Origin: Brachycybe producta
Taxonomy: Eukaryota > Arthropoda > Diplopoda > Playtdesmida > Andrognathidae
DNA length: 64,000 nt
Direction: 5' to 3'
NCBI GenBank assembly: GCA_036925085.1
Contig: JAUPFP010000002.1
Coordinates: 11,623,607-11,687,606 of the forward strand
The notes beneath the pieces are model-generated. The model was not told where the DNA came from. It made no database searches and was given only the letters and a program-made list of their open reading frames with translations. The translations under genes and the position numbers were made by a program. Positions 14,955-27,229 of the stretch are shown one piece after another. The first letter of the stretch is position 1, and every line of letters starts with the position of its first letter.

Positions 14955-15510
14955 GTTAAGTGTAAGATGCACTGTTCGGTTTTTAATTTTTTCATTTAAA
15001 AACTAGAAAGTACACAACAAATTTGTTTTAGTGTTATGTTTATGGATGTGTTTTCTAGTTTCTTATAAAATTTCATTCATTTCTGCAGTGCTGTTTAGTT
15101 TTTAGAAAATATTTCGTGTTTTGATCTTATCACATTTAGTATATAAGAGAATGTGCAGGGTTGAAGAGCTAGATTTTTATTTTCTTATTTAAAAACTAGA
15201 AGGTACACGAAAATTTCTGTTTAGATTTATATTTATGGATACATTTTATACTTTCTTTTAAAATTTCATTCATTTATACTGAGGTATTTAGTTTTTATAA
15301 AATATTTTGTGTTTTACTCTTTCCCATTTAAGTGTATAGGGAGTTGTAAAGTATACTCAGTTTTTAATTTTCTTTTTAAAAACTAGAATGTGCATGGAAA
15401 TTTCTTTTTAGGGTTATGTTTATAGGTACATTTTCTAGTTTCTTATAAAACTTCATTCAATTTTACAGAGAGCTATTTAGTTTTTAGAAACTACTTGGTG
15501 TTTTGGTATT
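14955..15510 (+). repeat. Three-copy tandem repeat of about 190 bp
   Basis: The block TTTAAAAACTAGAA recurs with AAAAACTAG starting at about 14998, 15191 and 15378 (periods 193 and 187). Each unit carries GTTATGTTTATGGAT-type, TTTTCTAGTTTCTTATAAAA-type, TTCATTCATTT-type and TTTAGTTTTTAGAAA-type segments in the same order. Copies are clearly diverged. Confidence 0.8.
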
Positions 15511-16419
15511 AAAAGTGAATGTGCCAGTGAATGGGGAGGTTGAGGAGGTTGAAGTGCAAGTGCTAAGGAGCACATTCAAGAAGGAAACTTTGCACTTTAA
15601 CTTCCAACTTAGGGTTGGAACACAAGACTACTTTTGGTGGTGGAGAAGTAGGGTTGTTCTCAAAACTGACCACTTCAAATTTTTCAATAAAAAATACATT
15701 GCAATCACAGCCCAATCACCTGCAACTTCAGTTTGCAATCGAAATCGACCACTAAAAGTGGTTTGTGAGCCAAGATCCTTAAACCCTATGAGGCAACATC
15801 TTTGCATATGCAATTAATAAAACAGTGATTTTTTTTTTGTGTTGGAGTCTCGTTTTAAGAGTTCAAATTGAAGTTCAAGTGCTAACTTTTCTTGTTGAAT
15901 TTTGACCTTAGAATTTCTAAATCACAAAATTGACAAGTGCTTCACGATTTATGGGAGACTTTTAATGAAATGGCTCATTTTGCAATTTCACAAAAAAATA
16001 CAATGATAACCTCAGGTGTTTTTTTTTGTATTTTAAACTTCTTTATTTTATAGAGAGAGAGAGGCTACATAATATGTATGGAGGATCTATGTACTTATAA
16101 GTTTAGGTTATTTTCTACATAGAAAGGAAGGAAGGAACAAGCAAAAGTTAATTTCTGTTTGGTTGAAATACCACTGGGGCATTGAGTATCGGTTGACTGA
16201 ATTTGTTTCCTTTTGGTTCCGCTATACAGATTTTTGAAGGTACTGTAATAGGAATGTTGTACACAAAATACATGTTCAAGTAACACATTGGAAACAAATA
16301 AGTTCTCACAATTTGGCCACACTTATTATGAGAAGAAAAAAAAGAAAGAAGAGGTTCAAGGGGGCCACAGAGGATATATTAATATTTGGTGGCCCTTTCA
16401 CCTGTATTTATATACAAAT

Positions 16420-16812
16420 ATGTGGAAAAGTAAATAGAAACCACGTTTAAAGCTTAAATTACATTAATCTTTATTGAATTAGAATTATTAGAATATCTTT
16501 ATGTAAAAAAAATGTCAATTTTTGTTTTAACAAATTTTATTTTAATTATTTTTAAGAAAAGTCACAATTTGTTTTATGAACTCAAAATCTTTAAAAAATA
16601 ATTTCAGAATAACTTAACTGGTATTTATTTTAGTAATTTTGAATATTTGATTTCATTAAAAAATTTAGATTTTTGCGTAAATTATGTTAACTAACAATTA
16701 AAAAAAGTATTAAGGCAAAATTAATAAATTTTTACATGAAGATGTTCTAAAATATCTGTACTTTTTGATTTCAATAAAGATTTCTATGAAATATTTAACA
16801 TAAATTGATAAA
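16420..16812 (+). repeat. Long dispersed repeat, copy 1 of 2
   Basis: It shares ordered blocks with 17838-18315 in direct orientation: TATGTGGAAAAGTAAATAGA, AATCTTTATTGAATT, ATCTTTATGTAAAAA, TTTTATTTTAATTATTTTTAAG, and the end block TTTGATTTCAATAAAGATTTCTATGAAATATT (split for length). Apparent inverted ends (AATCTTTATTGAA against TTCAATAAAGATTT) suggest a TIR element. Confidence 0.65.
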
Positions 16813-16835
16813 CAAAAAAGGCCATAAATTAGAAG

Positions 16836-17188
16836 GGCTCGGATTTTTATGCAATATCAATCTGGGGCTTGATAGCTAATTGTGAAGTAACAATCCCATT
16901 TAGAACAACCAACAATTATGTTGTTGTTTTTTTCTAATCAAAAACACTGGTTAGAGGCTAGAACTCTTACTTACTAGTTAGTTTTAGTTATTAGCTAGTT
17001 TAGTACTTAGTCTTAGAACTGATAGTAACCAGACATCTTAGCCTCTAACGAGCCTTTTTTGATTATAAAAAAAAGGATAATTGCAGTTGCTTTAATAATG
17101 ATAATTACTTCAGAATATGGTATTTGGGCCCACAAATTGAGAAACATTTGCCTGATGTTACATAAAAGTTCGAGCCCTAATAATTACA
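16836..17188. mobile_element. GGTTAGAGGCTAG-family element, complete copy
   Basis: Termini GGGCTCGGATTTTTATGCAA and TTACATAAAAGTTCGAGCCC are inverted and intact, so this copy defines the family length of about 350 bp. Core CTGGTTAGAGGCTAGAACTC and TTAGCCTCTAACGAGCC. The loop contains a duplicated TTACTTACTAGTTAG-like stretch. Confidence 0.85.
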
Positions 17189-17837
17189 TTTTGTTTGCTA
17201 TTTATTTTATCTGTGCCTTTTTTTTTGAGTTTCTCATTTCTTCAACACTTATGGAAAGTTATGAAGCACCATCATCAATAAGGTTCATTATAATTATACA
17301 ACCACAGGTGTAACATGTATTGTATTTATGAGAAGGGAGGTATAGGGGGAGAGGATGAAGTTGTATATTATAATTTGATGCAAAGAAAGAGAACATTAAG
17401 TTTTTGCGTTCAAGTGTGTGTGTGTCTATGTGTAATGTGTGAGTGAATATAAATGCTCTTTTGGTATAAAAGTTTTTTTTACATCCTTTAATTAAAGCTT
17501 GATTTGAAGATGATGTTTTGAGCGTTAATGGCAACCACCCCTGCCATTATTTTAATTTCTTTCTAGTCTTGTTCAACAAAAGAAAGTCACACAACACATA
17601 CAAAAAAAAAAGATTCCCGTTGCATTATTTCAAGCAACATAAAACATAGTCTTAAATAGATAAAAGTGAGGGAGGGAGGGGGAGGATTTAAAAAAAGAAC
17701 AGGAAAAGTATATTACATTTATATAAAAACAATTCATGAAATTTGATGGGATATCCTATTATAAAAAAAGGTCTTTATGAGCTTTAATGAATTGCTTTAG
17801 AATACATATGTAACGTAGGTACAATTGTTATATGTGG

Positions 17838-18315
17838 AAAGCCATGTGGAAAAATAAATAACAACCGCTTTTACAGCTAAATTTCATCAATTTATGTTGA
17901 ATATATCATGGAAATCTTTATTGAAATTTAAAAAAAAAATACATAATATTATGTTTTAGAAAATCTTTATGTAAAAATAATTTGTCATTTTTCTCTTAAC
18001 AAGTTTTATTTTAGTTATTTTTAAGAAAATAGTCACAATTTTTTTCTATCGACTCAACTCCATTCAAAAAAGACCCTGAAAATGACTACACTAATATTTA
18101 GTTTGGTAATTTTGAGGAATTTATTGATATATGGCAACAATCTCAGCATACATTTCGAGTTAATAAAAATATTAGTTTATTGCGTATAAATTTCAACTAT
18201 ATAATTAAGATAAATTGAAAAAAATTTTTACATTAAGATGTTTCTAAAAATATATGTACTTATTGATTTCAATAAAGATTTCTATGAAATATTATTAGCA
18301 ATAATTGATCAAATT
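17838..18315 (+). repeat. Long dispersed repeat, copy 2 of 2
   Basis: Direct copy of 16420-16812 with extra internal sequence (about 18050-18180, including GGCAACAATCTCAGCATACA). About 1.4 kb separates the copies, with a GGTTAGAGGCTAG-family element between them. Confidence 0.65.
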
Positions 18316-19067
18316 TACCAGGAAAGTACAAAAAAGTGTATAATTGCATTTTACTTGGTATTGTATTTATTTTTCTATATAACTGTGTATGCCATTAATG
18401 TTTAAATTAATTATAAAGCAAAGATTTTTAAGGAGCCTGCAAATGGTAAAAGAAAACATGCATTTTATTTAACTAAATATTATGTTAAAGAATGTTGTTG
18501 TTTCAGAGAAATTCAACGAAAGTTCACCCAATAATATGTATATTTATATTTAATTTTTTTTTAAAAAAAATTTAGTAAATTTTGACAAGGTTACAGTGAA
18601 AAAACAACAACAGAACAATACTCATATTATAACAAATACATGTGTGGTTTCTGAGTCATTCTAGATTTTTATTTATTTATATAGTTGAAAATGTATGGGT
18701 GTACTGTAGTATTTTACTTCTATTTGTGGGTGTGTGTATGTTGGGTAAAATGACATATATAGGACCTTATAGGCATCTAATAGTAAATTCCATATAAGAC
18801 GTTGGGCCTACTGAAGATTTAGAAAAGATTCTAAAAAAACAACACAAAAAATCCTTCTTTATCCTCTCTCTCTCTCAGTACAAATCCTTTTTTAATTGTC
18901 AGGACTCAAATTGTGAGGTCAGTAACCTTAAAAAAAAGTGGCAAGGCATTTCTCTATACTGATGACAGTGATGAGCTCAACTGTAAAATAAAGGTCTATA
19001 AAATTGAAGGGCCCCTTCTTAATACCTGTGCATATCAAAAATGGATGTCAGTTTAAAGTGACTTTAG

Positions 19068-19225
19068 TCCAAATTCAAAAAAGGAAACTTAACACTTGAT
19101 ATTCAACTTGAAACATCAAAACAAGGTTCTAACATAGAAAACTCCTTTTAAATTGAGTTTTTTATGTTAGAACTCTGTTGAGAGAATTCAAGTTGAAGTT
19201 CTTACTGCCAAGTTTTCTTGAATTT
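19068..19225. repeat. Foldback repeat with AAACTTGGCACTTGAACTTC-type arms
   Basis: The left arm AAACTTAACACTTGATATTC with CAAGGTTCTAACATAGAAAA faces TTATGTTAGAACTCTGTTGA and AATTCAAGTTGAAGTTCTTA. Related half copies lie at about 9850-9990, 15840-15910, 20560-20720 and 57470-57530. Confidence 0.65.
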
Positions 19226-19328
19226 TGACCTAATTTACGAGTAAATTTGTCATCAATAGTTCTGCCAACATTGTATATAAAATTTAACATGAACTTTTTG
19301 GAAACAACTTTTAAAAACTTTATTTCCA

Positions 19329-19696
19329 AGACAAAAATTAACTGCAGTTAAAAAGTTAACCAGAGTTAATTTTCTAGTGGAGACAAGTATGCTTACATTA
19401 ATGATGGTTAAACTTCTGAACACTCAATGTGGTTAACCATGTTATTGAATGGTTAAGTATACCACTTCCTGGGTTCAAAAAATTTGGAGTAGGCCTGCAA
19501 ACAATATGGCGGATAGTGAGAGCACTCAATTTTTTTTTTCCCTGAATTTCACAAAATGTACATTTGTTTAACAGGAAGTGACACAAAATCATTTAACTTC
19601 AATTAACTGTTTTTAAAAATGTAAACACAACAGTATCTTTTCTAGCTTGTCTGCAGTTAACCTTGGTTATGTAACTGCAGTTAATTTTTGTAGTGT
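19329..19696. mobile_element. CACTACAAAAATTAACTGC-family MITE, intergenic copy
   Basis: Ends GACAAAAATTAACTGCAG (19330-19347) and CTGCAGTTAATTTTTGTAGTG (to about 19695). It contains AAAAGTTAACCAGAGTTAAT, ATGGTTAAACTTCTGAACAC and ACAATATGGCGGATAGTGAG, the last also present in the 59878-60263 copy. About 368 bp. Confidence 0.82.
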
Positions 19697-20812
19697 TAAC
19701 GAGGTATTAGCGACTAGAATAGTAGGTGAATTATGTTAAAAGCTATTTTTATGACAAATATTTTTAAAAATAATTTTGTATCACAATTTGAAAATTATTC
19801 TTTTACTAAAAGTTGCTGCTACCAAGAAAAAATGGTCAGTATTGACAGGTGACCAATGCTGACCATTACACATTTCTCCCCATCCCTCTTATTGTAACTT
19901 AAAAATTTCTAAAATATCACTCATATTTCTTTTTAAATAAATGACAGATGATTTTTGACAGATGCCTTTTTCTCATATATGATGATCTTAGGTTATATAA
20001 ATATGGTGGGTCTTTATATCAAAGAGGTCAACAAAGTGAAAAGGTCAGCAGTCTGTATATGTGTTGACATATATATATATATATAGTGAATCAAGAGATA
20101 CTCCAATAATACACAGCTGACCTCTTGTATATTGTAATATAAAAGAAGAAAAATGGTCAAGAAAATCAGTCCACAAAAAAAAATCCTATATTTTTATATG
20201 TCTATATTAAGAGAGGGAATTGGGGTGGAGGAGGGAGAGGAGGAAGGTCTCAAAAAAAAACTTTCAACTTTAACTTTGATGGATGTCCATCTGGGTCAAA
20301 TGTTACAGATCTTAGGTTACTGCCCCTTGCATCTTTTACTTCACATGTATTTCATTCAGAGGCATGTGTTATAGAAAACGGTGAACATAAGTTTCAACAA
20401 AAAAAATGAGGGCTTTCTTCCAAAATATTCTCACATTTTTCTTTTGATATTTATTATATTATGATAAAAGAAAATGGCTATTGGGTTGGTGTATCATAAA
20501 ATAGAAATATGCTTTTATTATTTTATATAAAAGTTCACACATTTTGACACTGACTGAGGCCCATATTCAAGAAGAAAACTTGGCACTTGAACTTCGATTT
20601 GAACCCCATCAGAACAGGGTTAAAATAACAGAATTTATTGAATACACCTTTTGAACAACATTTTTTTTCTATTTTGAAACACTCAGGTCCTCAAGTCCTT
20701 AGTAAGCCCTAGGTACTCCTACTTTTAGTGGCCCACATGCTTACAACATTCTATATCACTTTTATTTTAATTATGTTTTTCTAATTTGTGTGCCATAAGT
20801 TCCAACGTAACA

Positions 20813-21336
20813 TTAAGGTGGCTGAATAGATATTTATTTTGTTTTTCTTTTTCCAGATGGCGCCACTGCAGTGGCTAATGATAAGCTCCTTATATATTTT
20901 TGAAACATTTGGACGCAAAAAAAAAACTCAAGCGAACGATTTTTAGAGATAACTTTACCAAGAAATTCAAATTGTTTTGAAAACTAGAATTGTAGAAGAT
21001 TTATGTTAAAGTTATTTCATGGCAATATCTTAAAAAATAAACAATTTTATAGTTCAGTTTGAAAATGATCCGGTTTTTTATGTTTTTCCATTGAGATTTC
21101 ATGAAGATTTCAAACTGCCATAAAAAGTTTATTTTTTAAAGATATCATCAAAACCTTTTAGCATTTGTCAATAACTAGGCCTATTCTAGTTTCTAAAACA
21201 CTTTGATTTATTTTACTTGAAAAATATAAATTTTCTCAAAACCACAGATGGGAAGAGACCTCCTTACAGAACCATAATAGCCACTGCAGTGTCGGAAGAG
21301 CCAAAACAATATAAATATCTATTCAGCCACCTTAAT
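20813..21336. mobile_element. TTAAGGTGGCTGAATAGAT element with a nested foldback
   Basis: Termini TTAAGGTGGCTGAATAGATA (20813-20832) and TATCTATTCAGCCACCTTAA (21317-21336) are perfect inverted repeats. GCGCCACTGCAGTGGCTAAT faces ATAGCCACTGCAGTGTCGGA. An AAACTAGAAGGGTAGCT-family copy (20972-21205) occupies the middle. Confidence 0.88.
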
Positions 21337-22415
21337 TATTTATTAAAGTCGATTTTGTAGTATTAATTTGTACTTTGTATTTATTGTGCGTAAAATTTTC
21401 GTAAGCCCAAGTCACTGTGCCCAATGGATACAACTGCCATGGAAATACTACTGTTCAGAGGATTCTAGTTGAAACACAAAGTGCCCTTCTTGAATTTGGA
21501 TCTAATAAGGGCTTTAATATATTTGTATTTGAAGAGGGTTTGGGTCCCGAAGCCAGAAGGAGGAAAAATATTTTTATCTGTTTTTTTTTTCAATATAAAT
21601 ATCCCTTAAGAGCTTCATCAATAGTGAATGCTTGACCATAACTTCCTATTGATTTTACTTTTATGTTCAAAAAGTTACACAATTCACTTAGAAGTTTTGA
21701 AAAACCTTCTTATAAAAACTCCCCTTTTTTAGCCTCCACCTACTCTCATGAAAATGGCTTTTACAACTTTTTCTTTCTTTCTTCTTCTTCAAACACTCTC
21801 GTCCATCAAATATGTACTTTAAAGGGCTTTTTTTTATATATATAAAATATTAATATTTTACAAAATGTATGAAAGTCAATAAATAAAAGAGCCCTTCTCT
21901 TTATACTATGGTCTAGAAAAGTTTGAAGAAAAAAAAAAGGCTGCATAGAATTAGTGGTGTCACCTACTGACAAAAAAGTGCACTACTAATATATTTTAAA
22001 ATTCTGTTTATATATGGAGAATGAACTGCAATGTATTCCTAAAACGTTACTTAAGCCAAAGTGAAACTTAAACAAAGCTAAACTTAAAAACTCTTCATAA
22101 ACTTTTTTTTTACGAAGGTTTAACTTACAAAGTTCAACTTAAAATCTCTCCATAGACAAACACACATAAGTTCTGAAAACTTCCTGAAACTTTTATTTAT
22201 GATTTAATTATTTGAAGTTTTGTAATTTGATCCGAACTGTTTCAAATTACATTGTAACTTAGATAGTATTCAAGTAATAATAAAATTAGATTAATTACAG
22301 CTGCAATATAAAATTTACTACATTGAAAACTTTACCTTGTTATTTTATTTCACTTGTAAATATTTGTTAAAAGTGAAAAGATCTCTAGAATATAATGGTT
22401 ATTTTGTGTTTCAAT

Positions 22416-22630
22416 TGTTTTGAAAACTAGAAAAGTAACTGAACAATTACGTAATCTTAGTTTTATGTCGAATATTTTTAAAAAATAAACTTTTTATATC
22501 AATTTTTGTGCATTTTTGCTTTAATTGAAAAACAGAAGTCTTGAATCTGAATTTATTGCAAAAAATTATTAATAAAAATATCAACATAAAAATCAATTTA
22601 ATTTATTTACTTTTCTAGTTTATAAAACAC
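22416..22630. repeat. AAACTAGAAGGGTAGCT-family foldback, intergenic
   Basis: TTTTGAAAACTAGAAAAGTA (22419-22438) faces TTACTTTTCTAGTTTATAAA. The inner AAAAAATAAACTTTTTATAT block pairs with sequence near 22590. Confidence 0.65.
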
Positions 22631-23987
22631 AGAAAATAAATAGGGAATATTCTAGATACGTACATATAAATAAAGCCCATTGAATGACGTGGGTCAGTGC
22701 TGAAATTTTGAAATAGTAAAAAGCCCATGGGCTTGGTTAGCCTCATGAAGCAAAAGACCAGCTCTAAAGCTTTGTGGACTTTTATAAAATTCAAGCTCAT
22801 CGGTTTTGTTGGCCTGATAAGCTTCATGGGCTGTGCTGGCCCTCAAATTTTTTTTTTTGACAAAATATTGAACTTGGTGGTCTCTATTGTATTTCATTGT
22901 TTGTCTTTAATTTGCATATTTTACAATAGCAAGTCTCAAGAAAGCCATTTTTTTATTATTTGTAATAAATTTGTTTTGGGAAAAATTGTATTCATGTGTG
23001 ATATGAGGGTGGAGGAGGGAAGATATTTTTTTGGGGGGTGGCTGGAGGGTTACATTATATATATGTCTATGTGAGTCGTGTGTCTGTGAATGTGCATAAT
23101 GCCATAGACCTCTATTCAAAATTTTCCGATTTTTTTTTATATTCTCTCCTTTTTACATTGCTTGTATATATTGTAATGTAATGTACAATGTTGTCCATGA
23201 CTTGCCAGTTCCCCTTTTACACTTTTTAAGGCAAAAATCAACGTGTGTGGTCTTTCACGGGTGTCTATATAGAGTGAGAGATAGGAGTCTAATATGTTTT
23301 TAACACACATACAAACAGCGGGGGTGGTGGATCGAGACTGGCTCAAAAGATTATTGGCCGTGTCCATATACAACTTTTCACTTTTCACAATAATAATACT
23401 TATAAAGTTTAACTTAAGTCCAAAAAAAAATCTCTTTTCGTTTTTCTAAACTCTTTTTTTGCCTTTTTGATTTCAATACCCTTAAACTCTTGTTAGCATT
23501 TAAGAAACATTGTGAATTTTTTTTTTTTTACATATATGTTTGAAAGTTTGTTTTTTGTATTCTTCTACTTTTTTTTCCTTCTTACTATTTGTGAGTTAAG
23601 ATTGACTAACTATATTATATGAGGAGCATAGTAAATGTAAGAATAGAATTTACTCAATGATGCGGAACTGAAATTGTCAGAGCTAAAAATCACTTTTCAT
23701 TCAAATAGTGAATAGAGTTTTGACTTGTTTTTTTTTTGTATTAAATTTGATCGAAACAAAAGTTTTCAAAAGTTTCGAAACAAGTTTTTTTTTTTTAATA
23801 TATTTAATTTTCTCTTAAAAATATGCTTGCATTACATGTATTAAGATGGCTTATGAACAGTTAATTTTCGAACTCTTTGATTATTATCTGTCTTTCAGAA
23901 AAGCAAATTTAAGAGAAACTAGAAAGATTTTTTATTAAAAAAATGCCATATAGTTGTGTGCACGCCTCTTCCAAACCCCCCTGCAAC

Positions 23988-24023
23988 CTTAGACTATTAC
24001 TTTACGTAAAGTAATAGTCTAAG
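23988..24023. repeat. Perfect 36-bp palindrome flanked by 7-bp direct repeats
   Basis: The half-site CTTAGACTATTACTTTAC (23988-24005) is followed immediately by its exact reverse complement (24006-24023), with no loop. CTGCAAC flanks it exactly on both sides (23981-23987 and 24024-24030). Confidence 0.95.
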
Positions 24024-24703
24024 CTGCAACAAACCTTATTCTATACCTATTTATATATAAATTAATATGCAAATAATAATTTAAGAAACTTCCCGAAAAA
24101 AACGTCTCAAAAGATAGCTATAGGGAGAGTGTGCACCCTAAAAGCGTTTAATTACACTACCGCAATACACAGTTGTTATGCAGAGAAAATTATAAATATT
24201 ATTTATTTACGAAATTCAAACGCGTGTATATCTCTGCACGTGCAACGAGAATTGGGACACGTTATGGAGAGAGGGGCTATCGAAGTGACTTGTGAGGCGC
24301 GAGCTCCACACGGGTTAAAATAAACTAAAAAAATTTCTAAAATGCCATAAGACCTCCATGTAAATTCAAAGTTTTGCACGCGTTTTTCAGTATGATCCTG
24401 AACGTGCCGGATTTTTTCCTCCACAAATTCTTCCCCCCCTCAATTCGGTCATCCCACGTGATCCCTTATACTGCAATGCTAAAAAAAAATATCTAAACTA
24501 AATATATTAATAAAAGCAATAACTAAAAAAGCAATGCTGGAAAGTTTTTTCGAGTAGCAGGGGAGTAAATAAAACAACAAGTAAAATACAATCACAGTGC
24601 TAATGGCGCCATCTAGTAGCATAAAGAACATTCACAAAACAGAAGAAAAAAAATCATTTCAAAGTTCAATTTTATTATATTATTTTTAGTACACTTTCAT
24701 TAT

Positions 24704-26501
24704 TTACAATATATCTGGATTCATGAAAGTTATTTCTGATGGAAACGAATCACGAATTAAGATTCCTTTGTCGCTGTGTTCGTCAAATTCTTTGACGAAA
24801 CCAAACCAATAAATAACGAGGCCAGGACCGAATCTTTTTTTGTAAAAAAAAAACAAAAAAACAACGAAATTATGAAATGATTTAATTGGATTAAGCTTCT
24901 GTCGATCTTAACACCTGTTCCAGTAACTCCAGAACTGATCTTTTAAGTAACTCTTGTGGTTATCCGGATCTCCGAACATAGCTTTGCTCTCGATCCAATT
25001 GACGACACGTCCGTCAACAGCTAACGAACAAAATAAAACTTTACAGCTCTCGAAAAGATCGATCCTTAAAAGTTTATAACGATCTGACTGTTTCGATAAC
25101 TTACAGATTGGTATTTCTAGTTTAAAGTCCGGTGTTTTGTCGTAACCCTGAGTTCGAAGTTGATCTTCGTCTTTTAAAAAAAATATGAAAAAGTACATTC
25201 GATATCAAATTTATAACTTAAGGTGGTTTTAAGTATAAACGCCACTCGAATTCTAGTTATTGTGTCTTTCAGAAGAAAAATTAAAAGAAACTTGAAAGTG
25301 TTTTAGAGACTAGAAGGGTAGCTCATCAATCACGGGTATTTTCATGTTGATTTATCTTTTAAAATAAACTTTTTACGGAAATTTGAAAATGGTCCAACTT
25401 TAAGCAGACCATAATTTGTCTATAAAAAGTTTATTTTGAAAAATATTACTTATTCTAGTTTCTAACGCACTTTCTAATTCTCCTTAGTGTTGCTCTTCTG
25501 AAATGCAGAGTAACCAGAGTTCGGAAATCAGTTCGTAACTGACCAACAAATGGAATGTTTATCTCTTCCAATCGTTTCTTTAAGAATAATTCATATTCAA
25601 GTCCAATAGAACTGCAATTAGAAATCGTAAAAATGAAATATAACACTTCGGAGCAAACAAATCTTATAAATTAACTGTTTGATCGTTTCGGCCATCGGTC
25701 CATAATTATCGTCGTTTATAACGCACTGAAAGGAGAGAAGAAGAACAAAAATCCATCAAAAATAGGTTTCTAAAATCTAAGAATTCAATTAAGAGAGTAG
25801 AATTAACCAAATGGACATTGGAGCTCAGCTGTTTGTCTTCGATTTGAGTCGAATCCTTTAAAAGATTTGAAACCTTTGGTTTTGTAACTAGAAAAAGAAA
25901 TTTAAGATTTTTTTTTTAACATTTTTAAGACCACATTTATATTTACCTGGTTGTCCAGTTGCTAGTAGATATTGCTCTAATATGATTTTTGCCATTAAAG
26001 CAGGTGAAAGTTCATATTTATCGGCCAATTTTAACAAACTCGATCCAGTTTCATGCGAGTTATTCGTTAATTTAAGATAACTATTGCAAAACAAGACATT
26101 TACAATCAAAATATACTTGAAAATCAGTGTTTGAAACTCACCTGTCATAATAAAATGTCATTACGTGTTTCTTCTGATGTTTATAATGAGTTTTTGCCAT
26201 TTTTTTCTTTAATTAAAAGTAAAATAGAAGTTTTTTAAAAGAAATTTATTGAATAAATTATTTTATTTCACCTGATAGTCTTGAGAAATTATACTCATTA
26301 AAGTTCCTTCAGAAACCCTTGTCATGTAAACAAGAAACAACAACAAAAAAAGCACATGTCAATGTTTTTAAAACACGTGGCATTTTTGGCGCCAAAAAAA
26401 AAAACTCACGTAGGGAAACAAGACTGCAAAGTGGCGTAGGCGTTTCTGTTGTTTAAACGATGTATTTCATCGATTATACGCTTGTAAAGTACGAGTTCCA
26501 T
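24704..26501 (-). CDS. CDIN1: CDIN1, CDAN1-interacting nuclease 1 (ten coding exons)
   Basis: Ten minus-strand exons join in frame to 278 aa plus stop; the human protein is 281 aa. Exons, 5' to 3': 26501-26410, 26317-26272, 26206-26142, 26080-25947, 25887-25808, 25725-25676, 25611-25544, 25170-25105, 25020-24915, 24833-24704. All introns are GT-AG. The ATG at 26499-26501 opens [13 protein letters not shown], which aligns with the N-terminus of human CDIN1. Further family blocks are [20 protein letters not shown] (exon 4), [16 protein letters not shown] (exon 8), [10 protein letters not shown] and DQFWSYWNR (exon 9), and [12 protein letters not shown] (exon 10). The PD-(D/E)XK nuclease signature is visible as P192-D193 followed by E211-S-K213. 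In vertebrates the protein partners codanin-1 (CDAN1) and is mutated in congenital dyserythropoietic anaemia type I; nuclease activity is inferred from the fold. Introns 5 and 6 both use the weak donor GTTAAT, and intron 7 carries a foldback repeat. Exon joins are by eye, but every phase agrees. Confidence 0.95.
25235..25535. repeat. Foldback element of the AAACTAGAAGGGTAGCT family inside CDIN1 intron 7
   Basis: The intron between 25544 and 25170 is largely filled by an inverted repeat. The left arm reads GAAAGTGTTTTAGAGACTAG around 25294-25313. The right arm reads TTCTAGTTTCTAACGCAC around 25453-25470. Further inverted matches lie outside these, with CTTTCAGAAGAAAAATTA near 25267 facing a TTCTGAAA block near 25497. 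The centre holds the ATAAACTTTTTA / TAAAAAGTTTATTTT pair typical of the family. Related copies lie at about 5068-5252, 20972-21205, 22416-22630, 30470-30745, 43436-43655 and 61690-61990. Confidence 0.75.
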
Positions 26502-26747
26502 ATTAAATTGATTGTTAGATAACGATAATTAACTTTTATCTTCATGCAAATAGCAAGAATTTAACGTTTTTTTGGTCGTTTGTATGGACTTAATCGTGTC
26601 GCATCTAGACCTGTGCGCCGCCGGGCGAAACCGCCGCCGCCGGTGTTTTTGAAGCAAAAAACGCCGCCGCTCGCCGCTTGCACTTTTTTTTAAAAACCCG
26701 CCGCCACTCGCCGCCGCCGAATTCAAATTTGTTTTGGTTGGTTTTGA

Positions 26748-26986
26748 CTAGCGTCTGGAGGCTTGAGTTTTTCCATAGCGCATGCGCATTCTCGGTTGGT
26801 TTGTATAGGAAAGTGATGGCAAGTGAAAACTACGGTGCCCCTTATAAGACGTGGGCAGTTTCCATTGGTCATCAATAGATGGCGCTGCTAACGCAAATCT
26901 GCCATCACTTTCTTATACAAACCAACCGAGATGGCAATGCGCATGCGCTATGAAAAACACTAAACTCCTGATGCTAGTTTGGTTTT
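26748..26986. mobile_element. Palindromic MITE with GCATGCGCATT termini, copy 1
   Basis: Inverted arms lie at about 26748-26825 and 26897-26986. The left arm contains CATAGCGCATGCGCATT and TCGGTTGGTTTGTATA; the right arm contains their reverse complements, AATGCGCATGCGCTATG and TATACAAACCAACCGA. A second copy of the family lies at about 53955-54143 and shares the internal GTTAGCAG..GCCATCTATTGAT block. This copy interrupts the left arm of the larger GC-ended structure. It has no coding potential. Confidence 0.75.
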
Positions 26987-27229
26987 GTTTCAAAAACTAT
27001 GGAAGCCCGTTTGGGACATTTTGCACAATAATTTACGTTTGCGTGCGCACTCAATAATATTGCGCACACACACACAAAAATATTGTGCACACACGCTCAA
27101 TAATATTGTGCAAAGAAGGATTCCGTCGCCACTCGAAGTTTCATCAATCGAAGTATTTCCCCTTTGCTCAAAATAAAATTAAAAAATAATTAAAAAATCA
27201 CTAATTTAAAATTATTTTCAAAAGCCAAC

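Noticed and set aside
15503..15817. 104-aa plus-strand open frame
   Set aside because: It contains a copy of the AAACTTGGCACTT-type repeat and shows no recognisable domain; its start falls at the end of a tandem repeat.
22685..22860. GC-richer patch with inverted AGCCTCATGAAGC / GCTTCATGGGC words as a possible exon
   Set aside because: Overlapping frames on both strands and internal repetition point to a decayed repeat. No splice-bounded conserved peptide is seen.
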